Below are positions 17,859 to 26,166 of a stretch of 64,000 nucleotides of DNA, piece after piece; position 1 is the first letter of the stretch, and each line of letters begins with the position of its first letter. The DNA is from Desulfovibrio sp. MES5. GTDB lineage: Bacteria; Desulfobacterota; Desulfovibrionia; Desulfovibrionales; Desulfovibrionaceae. The notes beneath the pieces were generated by a model. That model saw only the letters and a list, made by a program, of their open reading frames with translations, searched no databases and was not told where the DNA came from. Both the position numbers and the translations under genes were made by a program. The stretch is taken from the NCBI RefSeq assembly GCF_002237645.1, contig NZ_MJUZ01000001.1, positions 38,944 to 102,943 on the forward strand, in the 5' to 3' direction.

Positions 17859-18737
17859 TCAGACTACCCTGTACGGACAGGTATAGATATTGATATTGTC
17901 TTTACGTACGAAGCCCAGAAGGCTTATCCGCATGGCTTCGGCCAGCTCCACCGAGGCCAGCGAAGGCGCGCCCGGGGCCATAAGCAGACGCACTCCGCTG
18001 ACAGCTGCCTTTTCCAGCATGTCCACTGCCAGACGCCCGCTGAAGATCATGAGCTTTCCCTGAGGGGGCACGCCCTGGAGCTGCATGGCCCCTATGAGCT
18101 TGTCCAACGCGTTGTGCCGGGCGATATCTTCATAAAACAGCAAAATGCCTTCAGGCGTCGCCAGGGCGCAGCTGTGGGCGGCCCCTGTTTGCCGAAACAG
18201 TGCGCAGCGTTCTTCAAAGGCCGCCTGAAGACTGTGCACCTGAGTGGCGTCAAGCCGCACGTCTGCCTGTTTTATTTCAGCCTCTGGCGCAGGCGGCGGG
18301 GCAAGGCTGACGCGGATGCTTCCGGCGGCGCGGAGCTTGAGAGCGGGCGGGGCATCGGCGCGGTCGCCTGCAGGCATATGTGGAGGCTCGGCAACTGATG
18401 CCGTGGAGGCGCACGCCAGAGAATCCTGCCCATGGGCGTTTTCGGCAGCAAGGCGCGGGCTCTGGGGCGAGGCGGCGTCGTGTCCTGCAGGATGCCGGAT
18501 GGTCAGGGATGTTATCTGGCGCGCATCACGCAGCAACCCCAGGGTGAAAAGCCGTCCGACGGCCAGTTCCTCAAGGTTGGTGGGCATGCAGTGCATACGG
18601 GCCACGGTCTGGCCGTCACAGATGAGGTCATAGGCTTCTTCACGCAGAAGCACGTCCTCCACCTCATGCCTGCCCGTATGGTTGATACGGGTAATGACGC
18701 GCAAAACACAGGCTGGTGAAGGCGGGAAAACGGGCAT
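17859..18737 (-). CDS. fdhD: Formate dehydrogenase sulfurtransferase FdhD, atypical
   Basis: About 292 residues; the start at 18737 is preferred, with GGAG at relaxed spacing. An upstream in-frame codon at 18833 lacks a binding site. FdhD delivers sulfur from IscS to the Mo cofactor of formate dehydrogenase. Family motifs: NLEELAVGRLFTLGLL near the N-terminus, LFYEDIARHNALDKLIGAM, and KLMIFSGRLAVDMLEKAA with PSLASVELAEAM at the C-terminus. Oddities: the catalytic CxxC cysteine loop of E. coli FdhD (CGVCG) is not found. In its place is a long Ala/Pro/His-rich insertion of about 65 residues holding a single Cys (SLACAST), and the usual TGGVHAA reads TGAAHSCAL. Function may be altered, or another Cys may be used. 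Confidence 0.85.
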   Translation of the reverse strand: MPVFPPSPACVLRVITRINHTGRHEVEDVLLREEAYDLICDGQTVARMHCMPTNLEELAVGRLFTLGLLRDARQITSLTIRHPAGHDAASPQSPRLAAENAHGQDSLACASTASVAEPPHMPAGDRADAPPALKLRAAGSIRVSLAPPPAPEAEIKQADVRLDATQVHSLQAAFEERCALFRQTGAAHSCALATPEGILLFYEDIARHNALDKLIGAMQLQGVPPQGKLMIFSGRLAVDMLEKAAVSGVRLLMAPGAPSLASVELAEAMRISLLGFVRKDNINIYTCPYRVV

Positions 18738-19070
18738 GATGGCTGTGGTCTCCGGTAAAGATTGCAGGCGGCAGAAGGGCCTTTGTGATGGAAATGTCCT
18801 GGCCAGATTGTAATCAGCGCCTTGGTGCGGCACTTGCCAACTTTAGCCAAAATGCGTTGAAAAACAAGCGCAATGGGCCGGTTTTGACCAGTTGCGCGGT
18901 TTGCATATTTTTTGTGAGGCTGCCACAATATAGGTCATGATTTGCCGGGAATGAAGATAGCCTGAAAAAGGAAGCTTTTCATTACCCGTTTGCTCACATA
19001 TACATAAATGAGTGGCACACTGGATATATGCATGCCACATCATGAAATTCTTGAAAAAGGAGACATTATC

Positions 19071-19532
19071 ATGAAAAAACTGCTGCTCTGCCTTTTTCTT
19101 TTGCTTCTGGCCGCTCCTGTTGGCGCGGACGGAGGCGAACTGGTCTGGAAAGAGTTTGAAGCCAAATGGATGAAAGCCTTCACCCCCGGTTCCGTTACGG
19201 TTCAGGATCAGGGGCAGGTAAAAATATGCACGTTGGAAGAAGGGGTTACGGCCACATTTTTTCTGAACACGGACGACATGGTCGAGCGGGCCGTTGTGGT
19301 CAATACGGCCGCGTCTTCTGCCCGTTATTTTGAGGGCATAGCGCAGACCATCAAGGTTCTTGCCGGGCAGTATCCCCAGGCGGAGGCCGTCAGTGCTGCC
19401 TTTGCCACGGTGCAGCCCGCCACCCTCTGGCGTGCGGTGGGAAACTTCTGTTTTGAGCGCACGCAGGACTCGGATACTGGCTGGTTTTTTTACGCCAGCC
19501 GTAGTGAACAGTGCCCTACGGAAGTCAGGTAG
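19071..19532 (+). CDS. Small secreted protein of unknown function
   Basis: A 153-residue protein with a classic signal peptide (MKKLLLCLFLLLLAAPVGAD, cleavage near residue 20) and no lipobox. The start at 19071 is fixed by aaaaagg (19054-19060). The mature domain shows alternating hydrophobic and polar residues with two cysteines (KICTLEEG and NFCFERTQ) that could form a disulfide. I do not recognise the family. Followed after 30 bases by the GNAT/FemAB-like gene on the same strand, possibly co-transcribed. Confidence 0.7.
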   Translation: MKKLLLCLFLLLLAAPVGADGGELVWKEFEAKWMKAFTPGSVTVQDQGQVKICTLEEGVTATFFLNTDDMVERAVVVNTAASSARYFEGIAQTIKVLAGQYPQAEAVSAAFATVQPATLWRAVGNFCFERTQDSDTGWFFYASRSEQCPTEVR

Positions 19533-19562
19533 GGTCTAACGTCATTAAGGTATTTGCGGGAT

Positions 19563-20576
19563 ATGGGCCCTATGGAACAGCTTTCGTTTCATGAGCTTGA
19601 GGGGCACGCCGGGTGGCAGCGGGCTGCCCTGTACTCAGGACAGGCAGACCCCTTCTGCTGTACGCCCGCCTGGCAGCTTTCCTTTCATGAGGTTTTTGCC
19701 CCTGAGCGCCGCCTTCTTGTGCGGCATGAGAACAGGCTCGACGCAGACAGCGTGCTGGTGTTCGCCGAACAGGCGTTTTCAGCCGAATCCCTGTTGCTGA
19801 CGCCCATAGACACGTTGTGGTTTTTTAGCTCGCCTTTGCTCGGGTCCCATGCCGTGGACATGCTGGACAACCTGCTGGACGAGCTTGCAGGCAGTCACAA
19901 ACCGTTCTTTCCGCGTATTGTCATCAGTGGTTTGCAGCCGGGCAGCGTTTTGCCGCGCCGCTTGCTGCGGACTTTCGGGCGCAGGTTTGATTTTTTTATG
20001 CATTCTGAAACCGTACAGTGCGCAGCGTCTCTTCAGGGCGGGCTGGACGGCTTTTTGTCTCGCAGATCCGCCAACCACAGGGCCAAAATGTCCAAGGGGC
20101 GGCGGCGCGCCCAGAACCGGGGCATTGGCTATGAGCGGCATGTGCCCGCCTCGGAGTCAGAAGCGCAGGCCGTTTTTGCGCGTATGCTGGCCGTAGAGAA
20201 TAAAAGCTGGAAGGGCGAAGGGCAGTGCGGCATGGCCGAAGAACCCGCCCGCAGCTTTTATGACGCGATGTTGCGGCGGCTTGCCCCGACACGCGGTGCG
20301 CGCGTCATGTTTGCCGTGCACGAGGGCCGCGATGTGGGCTTCATTTTTGGCGGCATGGCGGGCGATGTATACCGGGGCCAGCAGTTCAGCTATGATTCTG
20401 ACTGGAAGGAAGCGGGCATCGGCAACCTGCTGCAGGTCGAACAGGTGGCCTGGCTGTGCGAGCAAGGTGCGGCCCGTTACGACATGGGGCCGTTGACCGG
20501 CCCGCGCATGGGCTACAAGGCCCATTGGACAGAGGCGCGCCTGCCCATACAGACATGGCTGATGGTCAAAAAATAG
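19563..20576 (+). CDS. GNAT/FemAB-like acyltransferase (BioF2-like domain)
   Basis: About 337 residues, cytosolic. The start is uncertain: TTG 19554, ATG 19563 or ATG 19572, with only a weak AAGG at 19546. The C-terminal half fits the Acetyltransf_6 (BioF2-like, FemAB-related) fold: a basic RSANHRAKMSKGRRRA stretch (about 165-180), ENKSWKGEG, VMFAVHEGRDVGFIFGGMAG, then YRGQQFSYDSDWKEAGIGN and ARYDMGPLTGPRMGYKAHW, the family's closing signature. Relatives transfer acyl or aminoacyl groups in cell-envelope or polysaccharide synthesis; the substrate here is unknown. Confidence 0.75.
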   Translation: MGPMEQLSFHELEGHAGWQRAALYSGQADPFCCTPAWQLSFHEVFAPERRLLVRHENRLDADSVLVFAEQAFSAESLLLTPIDTLWFFSSPLLGSHAVDMLDNLLDELAGSHKPFFPRIVISGLQPGSVLPRRLLRTFGRRFDFFMHSETVQCAASLQGGLDGFLSRRSANHRAKMSKGRRRAQNRGIGYERHVPASESEAQAVFARMLAVENKSWKGEGQCGMAEEPARSFYDAMLRRLAPTRGARVMFAVHEGRDVGFIFGGMAGDVYRGQQFSYDSDWKEAGIGNLLQVEQVAWLCEQGAARYDMGPLTGPRMGYKAHWTEARLPIQTWLMVKK

Positions 20577-21072
20577 CCAGCCGCACCGTATTCAACCTTT
20601 TCATCCACAACGCCTGATACCTGCCTGACGTTCCTGCACCGCTTCTACGCCCACTCTTTCCTGTGCTTGCACATGCCCAACCCTGCCCGCGTTTGTCAGC
20701 GTCAGGTTCTGCGCTGCGCAGATTTTCGTGCGCCTGGCTTCCTCACGCCCGGAGCTTCCGCCTGAGCCAGTCCGGCAAACGTGTCCGTGCAAGAGTCCTG
20801 ATGCGTTACGGATACGTGTGGGCAGCGCCCGCCCGGGTCATGCCAGGGCATGTTGTTCGACGTCCGTGTTGTGGGGCGCTTGGCAAGTATGCGTGCAAGG
20901 GCGGGAACGGCAAAAACGCGCCCGAGACGTGCCTGTGCGGCCTGTGTCGCAGGCTGGGTGCGGCTTACGGCGCGGCGCGCAGATTTCATGCGTTGGGAAG
21001 GCCCCGGCCAGTGCTGACGGGCTGCAAATCCTTGCTATACGGGCCTGCGAAAGGAAAAATGTAGAAAATTTA
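20577..21072. other. Intergenic region without a supported gene
   Basis: About 500 bases with frames on both strands, all lacking ribosome binding sites and family resemblance. Base composition drops sharply near 21050, where the promoter of the outer-membrane protein gene begins. Confidence 0.45.
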
Positions 21073-21101
21073 TTGACATTTTCTAATGAATGTCCGAAAT
21101 T
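21073..21101 (+). promoter_or_regulatory. Candidate sigma70 promoter of the outer-membrane protein gene
   Basis: A perfect ttgaca (-35, 21073-21078) and a weak gaaatt at 17-base spacing (21096-21101), 50 bases before the ORF start in AT-rich DNA. The -10 box is poor, so the call is tentative. Confidence 0.4.
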
Positions 21102-21150
21102 TAAGGCTGCCCTCGAATAAAAACTGAGGGTAAGTACTAGGAGGACTGTC

Positions 21151-21828
21151 ATGAAACGTTTTATAGTTGCTATGGCACTTGCCCTTTCGTTGGCATTGCC
21201 CGGCTTGGCCGCTGCCGAAGGCACCGGCATGTACCTGGCCCCCAAATTTCTTATGAGCATCCAGAGCACCGGACAGATGGAACGCAGCAGCGGTCTGGCC
21301 GGCAGTGGTGTGGACGACTACAACCAGTTTACCCTGGGTGGCGCTCTGGCCCTTGGGTACGATTTCTGGCCCCAGCAGATGCTGCCCCTCCGTGCTGAAA
21401 TCGAATTTGCCCTGCGTGGCAACAGCGAAAAAAGCTGGAGTGATGGCGGTTCGAACCTGCGTGACATCAAAGGCGTGTGGAACAATTCCACCCTGTTTGC
21501 CAACGTGTTCTGGGATTTTCATAACGACAGCGCCTTCACCCCCTACGTGGGCGGTGGTCTTGGCATGGCGTTCAACTACACCGGATACACCTTCAAGGGC
21601 AACGACGGCAGCAAGTTTGAAGCTGATGATCGCTTCACCAACTTCGCCTGGAACGCGGGCGCCGGTGTTGCTTACAACATCAATGAAAACTTTACCGTTG
21701 ACGCTTCTTACCGCTTCGTGAGCCTTGGCTACAATGAAGTGAGCTCCACCATCGGCGGCGTCAAGTATGAAGTTGGCAACCGCCCCTACAACAATGAATT
21801 CCTGCTTGGCCTGCGCTACGGCTTCTAA
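21151..21828 (+). CDS. Outer-membrane beta-barrel protein
   Basis: A 225-residue exported protein with a signal peptide (MKRFIVAMALALSLALPGLA, cleaved after AAA near residue 22). The mature part shows repeated amphipathic strands (GGALALGYDFWP, RAEIEFALRG, TLFANVFWDF, TPYVGGGLGMAFNYTGYTF, AWNAGAGVAYNI, TVDASYRFVSLGY) and ends LLGLRYGF. The terminal Phe and aromatic pattern are signals for BAM-dependent insertion. It matches the eight-strand OmpA-like/OMP_b-brl porin-fold type. Strong ribosome binding site (aggagga, 21140-21146), good codon bias and a strong terminator suggest high expression. It is a single gene; no ligand can be inferred. Confidence 0.88.
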   Translation: MKRFIVAMALALSLALPGLAAAEGTGMYLAPKFLMSIQSTGQMERSSGLAGSGVDDYNQFTLGGALALGYDFWPQQMLPLRAEIEFALRGNSEKSWSDGGSNLRDIKGVWNNSTLFANVFWDFHNDSAFTPYVGGGLGMAFNYTGYTFKGNDGSKFEADDRFTNFAWNAGAGVAYNINENFTVDASYRFVSLGYNEVSSTIGGVKYEVGNRPYNNEFLLGLRYGF

Positions 21829-21978
21829 GGCAAACCGGCGCTAACCAAGGCCGCAAGGCCTGGTAACCTGCCCCGTTTTGCAGCAGGCAGCGCTTTGTAA
21901 GGCTGAATGCCTGCATCTCTGCCGGAGGTGTAGACCGTTTTTTCAGTCGCGGCTTCTGGCCGCAATGCCACCGGTTTT

Positions 21979-22009
21979 GAAAGCCCCCCGGAATCTTCGG
22001 GGGGCTTTC
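21979..22009 (+). terminator. Terminator of the outer-membrane protein gene
   Basis: A perfect 12-bp stem (gaaagccccccg / cggggggctttc) with a 7-base loop, 150 bases after the stop. The T content after the stem is modest. Confidence 0.75.
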
Positions 22010-22903
22010 ACTTTGTACGCCCCGGGAGTACTTCGGGAACACACAAACATATCTAAAAACCTCAGGTTCGTTACGCCTCTCATCGCAACGCCCGCCAGCG
22101 CGGCTGACAGCATTGCCAGTCGTTGCACGCAGTTTTCCCTCTCCATTTCGCACGCCCCAGCGACCCAGGCAAAAGATGTGAACAGCGCAGGAACCTCGCC
22201 CACCGTGGTGAAGCGCCGTGGGCATTGCATGCCAATTCCGGACATCCGCCCGAAGTAGAGCGTATGCGGGAAAGCGCGGAGCTGCGCCGGTTCATTATCC
22301 ACAGTTTGTGCGGCAAGAGCCCAGGCTGCCAGAGCGCCCTCATTACATGCATCTGCCTGTATGGGGCCTGTGTGTTTCACGCTCAGGACGCCCTGTGGAA
22401 CGGACGCTTGCCTTTACCTACGCCAGTATGATTTCAAACTGAAGCTGTCTGGAATCGTTTGGGTGATGAACTAAAAAACGTCAAGAATTTCTATATAGTT
22501 TTTGTGTGTGGCGGGGTATAAAAAAGTAAAATTTCCTGTCTCAGAAGGAGTGAAAAAAAGTAAAAAAATGTTTTTTCCCCCTTGACAATCAGCCTGCCCT
22601 TATGGTTCGGAACTTTTGGTGAACATGCTAAAAAAATGGAGTATACGTAAGAAAACAAGAGTAAATTGAAAGTATAAATGTTAAAAACAATGACAGTTTT
22701 TGTTAATATAGGTTATCATATTTTTAAAACCCTTGTGGGCTAAGGCTTTTCAGCACGGCCCGAACTGACCGGTAATTATAAAAACATAAAGCATTTCTGC
22801 CGATTATCCGTCGTTGCTATTGGGGAAAGCAAATAAGCGTTCTGCCCCAAACTGCCAGTATTCATCAATTGCCCGCCAACCTCCTTTTACGCTACAAGGC
22901 CTC
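22010..22903. other. Long intergenic region upstream of dnaA-like gene, with one DnaA box
   Basis: About 890 bases with no supported gene. The left half is GC-balanced; 22440-22800 is strongly AT-rich. A consensus DnaA box (ttatccaca) lies at 22295-22303 and a one-arm near match (ttatccgtc) near 22804. A single perfect box is not enough to call a replication origin. Confidence 0.5.
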
Positions 22904-24340
22904 ATGCGAGAAAAATGGGCTGAAATTTCTGAAAATCTCAAAAAAATGCTTAAATCCGGGCTTTTCAAAGTCTGGATTGCTCCTTTGCATGCCAGCGTTG
23001 ACGAAAAAGGGTTGCACCTTGTGGCCCCCAATTCCTATGTGGCCAGCAGGCTGGAAAGCATGATGCTAACGACCTTGAAAGAGGCCGCTGCTCCAGTATT
23101 GGGCCTTGAACCGGGACAGGTCAGCGTGCGCATCACGGCTGCCGGTCAAGAGGCTGAAGCGCCTGCCCAGGAGTCCAAGGCTTCTGCGGCCAAACCGCAG
23201 GCTGCGCTGGCGACGCCCGAGGTCCGGCATGAACCTTCTGCGGCGGCAACGCCTGTCTTGCAGCAGGCCTCACTTCCCCTTGTTGCTCCAGCCATATTTC
23301 GCAACACGCAGAACTGGCGCTATTCCTTCGCTGATTTTGTTGTAGGCCCCACCAATAATATGGCCGTGGCCGCAGCGCAGGACGTCAGCCGCAGGCATGG
23401 CTGTGTTCGCACCCTGTTTGTAAATTCCGCATCCGGGCTTGGCAAAACACACCTTGCTCAGGCAGTGGGCCGCGCCATCAACGAAGAGGGCGGCAATGCT
23501 CGCGTGGGCTACCTCACCGCCGAGGAATTTGCCTCGCGCTTTGTCACCGCACTGCGCGCTCAGGACATTGAAGGCTTTAAAGCCCGTTTTCGCGAACTTG
23601 ACGTGCTGCTTATGGAGGACGTGCACTTTTTCCAGGGTAAGGAAAAAATGCAGGACATGGCCCTGGCCGTCGTCAAAAACCTTCAGGCCAAGGGCGGCCG
23701 CGCCATATTCACATCGTCCTTTTCGCCGCGCGAGTTGCAGCGTGTGGACAGCCAGCTTGTATCGCACTTCTGTTCGGGCATTTTGACAGACATGGGCCGT
23801 CCCACCAAGGACATGCGCTGCGACATCCTTGGGCAGAAGGCCAGAAGTTTTCAGGTGCTTTTGCCGGACTCGGTTTGTGAACTGCTTGCCAGCCGCCTCA
23901 ATGGCGATGTGCGCCAGATGGAATCCTGTCTCAACAGCCTTATTTTCAAGGCGCGTCTGCTCAACTGCGGCCTGAATCTTGATCTGGCCATGGAAGTGCT
24001 GAGCCAGTACGCGGACGTCGCTTGCGGCCCGGATTTCTCCATCATAGTGCGCCTTGTTTGCGAGAGTTACGGTCTCAACGAGCGTCAGCTGGCCTCCAAG
24101 TCGCGCCGCAAGGAATGCGTAACTGGCCGCAATACAGCTTTTTATCTGGCCCGTAAGCATACGGAAATGACCCTGGAAGAGATTGGCGAAAAATTCAATC
24201 GTCGTCACTCCACTGTCATCAAGGGCATTACCTCACTGGAACGCGAGCTTTCCAAACAGTCCACCGAGGGGCGGCGTATTGCCCGCGCGGTGTCGCTGAT
24301 TGAGCGCAATGCCGGTCTTGCCAGCGCACGCGCCATGTAG
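22904..24340 (+). CDS. Divergent DnaA family protein
   Basis: About 478 residues. The start at 22904 (MREKWAEISENL) begins the DnaA N-terminal domain. Layout: domain I (about 1-75), a low-complexity Ala/Pro/Glu linker (about 80-130), an AAA+ domain from NWRYSFADFVVGPTNNMAVA, and a C-terminal domain IV with EIGEKFNRRHSTVIKGI (the DnaA signature helix-turn-helix). Differences from canonical DnaA: Walker A reads NSASGLGKTHL instead of GGVGLGKTHL, and Walker B reads LLMEDVHFFQGKE with Glu-Asp where Asp-Asp is usual. The Arg/His of the DNA-binding signature are kept. No dnaN, recF or gyrB is adjacent. Some Desulfovibrio genomes carry a second dnaA-like gene, and this is more likely that copy than the main initiator. 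Confidence 0.88.
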   Translation: MREKWAEISENLKKMLKSGLFKVWIAPLHASVDEKGLHLVAPNSYVASRLESMMLTTLKEAAAPVLGLEPGQVSVRITAAGQEAEAPAQESKASAAKPQAALATPEVRHEPSAAATPVLQQASLPLVAPAIFRNTQNWRYSFADFVVGPTNNMAVAAAQDVSRRHGCVRTLFVNSASGLGKTHLAQAVGRAINEEGGNARVGYLTAEEFASRFVTALRAQDIEGFKARFRELDVLLMEDVHFFQGKEKMQDMALAVVKNLQAKGGRAIFTSSFSPRELQRVDSQLVSHFCSGILTDMGRPTKDMRCDILGQKARSFQVLLPDSVCELLASRLNGDVRQMESCLNSLIFKARLLNCGLNLDLAMEVLSQYADVACGPDFSIIVRLVCESYGLNERQLASKSRRKECVTGRNTAFYLARKHTEMTLEEIGEKFNRRHSTVIKGITSLERELSKQSTEGRRIARAVSLIERNAGLASARAM

Positions 24341-24374
24341 CCACGTATAACGTGGCCACGCCTCTTAAAAATTG

Positions 24375-24407
24375 CGGCCCGTTCCAAAAGGAGCGGGCCG
24401 TTTTTTT
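24375..24407 (+). terminator. Rho-independent terminator of the dnaA-like gene
   Basis: A stem of cggcccgttcc pairing with ggagcgggccg (one G-T pair), AAAA loop and seven T, 34 bases after the stop codon. Confidence 0.92.
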
Positions 24408-24440
24408 ACGGGTTTAGCCAGTTGACGCGTTAAGGCGCGA

Positions 24441-24477
24441 AGCAAAAGACCACCTGCATGACAGGTGGTCTTTTGCT
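24441..24477. terminator. Bidirectional terminator
   Basis: A perfect 16-bp stem (agcaaaagaccacctg / caggtggtcttttgct) with a 5-base loop and A/T tracts within the arms, between the convergent dnaA-like gene and the hydrogenase operon. Confidence 0.75.
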
Positions 24478-24637
24478 TGTGAATGCAGCATGTCAGGAAA
24501 CCGTGTCGCTGGTAATATATACGAACAACATATACTCGCAACGTGTGAGAATGCCGCTGCTGGGCTAAAAAGCCCGGGCAGGCTCTGCTGCGCCTTTTGA
24601 CAGTGCGCTCCAAGCCGCACGAACAAGCAATAAGGGT

Positions 24638-24708
24638 TTTAGGGGGTGGGGGCGTGGGGGAGGAGACCCTTTTGCAAAAGGGTCTCCTCCCCCACAAAGC
24701 ATTTCAAC
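24638..24708. repeat. Dispersed terminator-like repeat, copy 2, with loopless palindrome
   Basis: Bases 24654-24695 form a perfect 42-base palindrome with no loop (arms of 21, centred on ttttgcaaaa and rich in G on the left, C on the right). It is flanked by agggggtgggggcgtg and by aaagcatttcaa. It shares layout with the copy at 16463-16539; a third partial copy (cccccacaaaccattccaaag) lies at about 24754-24774. Confidence 0.7.
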
Positions 24709-24794
24709 AAGTGCATCAACAAGCGTACCAGCATTGCGATAAGCGCGCCGCCGCCCCCACAAACCATTCCAAAGTAACATTGCTCAACTGCGCC

Positions 24795-25319
24795 CTACTG
24801 GAGCAAGGCATCCAGCGCGGAGGCCGACAGGCGGCGCGGGTCATTCCGTCGGACGGGCTCAACCCCCCAGCGCCGCAGAATTTCCAGCGCCATGTCTTCC
24901 CCTTTGTTCAGGCATTGGGCCACAGCGGGCGAAAGGGGCGCGCCCAGCGTCATGGCCGCAGGCTGCGCACCAATAAGGGCGCAGTGGTCGGGCATGTTGC
25001 CGCGCAGCGTGGCAAGACCGAGAACTTCAGAAAAACTGTTCTGATGCGGGCCGATCTTTTGGGCAGTGAGATAGGCGGGCACCTGATCCCGCAGCACCAT
25101 CTGCCCCGGTTCCAGGCCAAAATCCACAGCATCCAGCACCAGCAGCTTGTCCGCACGTTCAACGTGGGTCAGCAGGGTTTGCCCCTGGGTGCCGCCATCA
25201 ACTATGTCCACATGGTCGGGGAAGTCCCAGTGAGAATAGAGGTTTTGCGCCAGCCTGACGCCGTAGCCTTCGTCGCCATAGAGAATATTGCCCAGTCCGA
25301 TGATTACTACCGCTTCCAT
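24795..25319 (-). CDS. hyaD: [NiFe] hydrogenase maturation protease
   Basis: A 174-residue cytosolic endopeptidase of the HyaD/HybD family, which removes the C-terminal tail of the large subunit after nickel insertion. Family motifs: VIIGLGNILYGDEGYGVRLA at the N-terminus (Glu17 binds nickel in the family), VDIVDGGTQGQTLL, LLVLDAVDFGLEPG (metal-binding Asp) and GPHQNSFSEVLGLA (metal-binding His). It is the last gene of the hydrogenase operon, 89 bases after the cytochrome b gene. The substrate should be the large subunit encoded two genes upstream, whose tail after DPCLACSTH is intact in the sequence. Confidence 0.92.
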   Translation of the reverse strand: MEAVVIIGLGNILYGDEGYGVRLAQNLYSHWDFPDHVDIVDGGTQGQTLLTHVERADKLLVLDAVDFGLEPGQMVLRDQVPAYLTAQKIGPHQNSFSEVLGLATLRGNMPDHCALIGAQPAAMTLGAPLSPAVAQCLNKGEDMALEILRRWGVEPVRRNDPRRLSASALDALLQ

Positions 25320-25408
25320 GAAGTGTCCTGTTACGGTGCAGGTTGTGCCTGCAAGCAGAGGGCGGCCCCACTCGTGCGGGACCGCCCTGGTATATGGTCT
25401 TAAAGGGC

Positions 25409-26113
25409 TTAAGGCTTGCGCCGCTCCCTGTAGCCGCTGAACATGCCGGAAACCAGGGTGGTTTTGCCCATGATTTCTTCGCGTATGACCATGTAGATAT
25501 GCACGGTCACAAAGGTGACCAGCAGCAACATGCCAAGGCGGTGCAGGCTGCGCAGCTCCTGGTCATTGCCGCCGATCCAGTAGGCGAAGTCCAGCACAAA
25601 GAGGAAGGGCCTGAAAAAGGCCTGATGGCTGCTTTCAGCGTACATGCCAAGGCCTGTAAGCATGATGACAAGCATGAAGACCATGCCCACGGCCATTCCG
25701 GCCTGGGCAAGGGGGTTGTGCCCGATATAGGCGCGTGGTTCCTTATCCAGAAAAAGGTACCAGCGTATGTCGTGCCACAGTTCGTTCCACCAGGTTTTGC
25801 GCCAGACCGGCAGGATGATCAGCTCGCGCGAGTAGCGGTTGCCGAAAAGGCCGTAGATGTAGCGCAGTACAGTGGATATGATGAGCACAAAGCCCGCGAT
25901 GAAGTGCGCCATGCGGGTATAGCCCATGTAAAAGGTGTCGTAGGCGGAGGTGCCTGCCACGGAAAGCCAGGGTTTGCCAATGATATAACCCGTGACAATG
26001 AGCACGCACACGCAGATGACCATGACCCAGTGCCAGATGCGGATGGGCAGCTGGTACACATATATGCTCTTGCCCAAAGGCATTTCAGGCGGATTTTCTT
26101 TCATCTCGCTCAT
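25409..26113 (-). CDS. hyaC: Ni/Fe-hydrogenase cytochrome b subunit
   Basis: A 234-residue inner-membrane di-heme cytochrome b of the HyaC/HupC family. Four hydrophobic segments are visible, with heme-ligand histidines in IRIWHWVMVICVCVLIVTGY (start of helix 1), TRMAHFIAGFVLII (helix 2) and SLHRLGMLLLVTFVTVHIYM (helix 4, two His). It anchors the hydrogenase dimer on the periplasmic face and passes electrons to quinone. It sits 53 bases downstream of the large subunit. A cytochrome b subunit contrasts with Desulfovibrio HynAB-type enzymes, which use soluble cytochrome c3, and matches group 1 quinone-linked uptake hydrogenases. Confidence 0.92.
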   Translation of the reverse strand: MSEMKENPPEMPLGKSIYVYQLPIRIWHWVMVICVCVLIVTGYIIGKPWLSVAGTSAYDTFYMGYTRMAHFIAGFVLIISTVLRYIYGLFGNRYSRELIILPVWRKTWWNELWHDIRWYLFLDKEPRAYIGHNPLAQAGMAVGMVFMLVIMLTGLGMYAESSHQAFFRPFLFVLDFAYWIGGNDQELRSLHRLGMLLLVTFVTVHIYMVIREEIMGKTTLVSGMFSGYRERRKP

Positions 26114-26166
26114 GATGGTTCTCCTACGCTTGGGGCGCTTGTGCGCCGGGGCGTCAAAGGGCGAAG

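Noticed and set aside
22010..22903. Replication origin next to the dnaA-like gene
   Set aside because: Only one perfect DnaA box, no cluster, no dnaN or gyrB; the DnaA protein itself is divergent.
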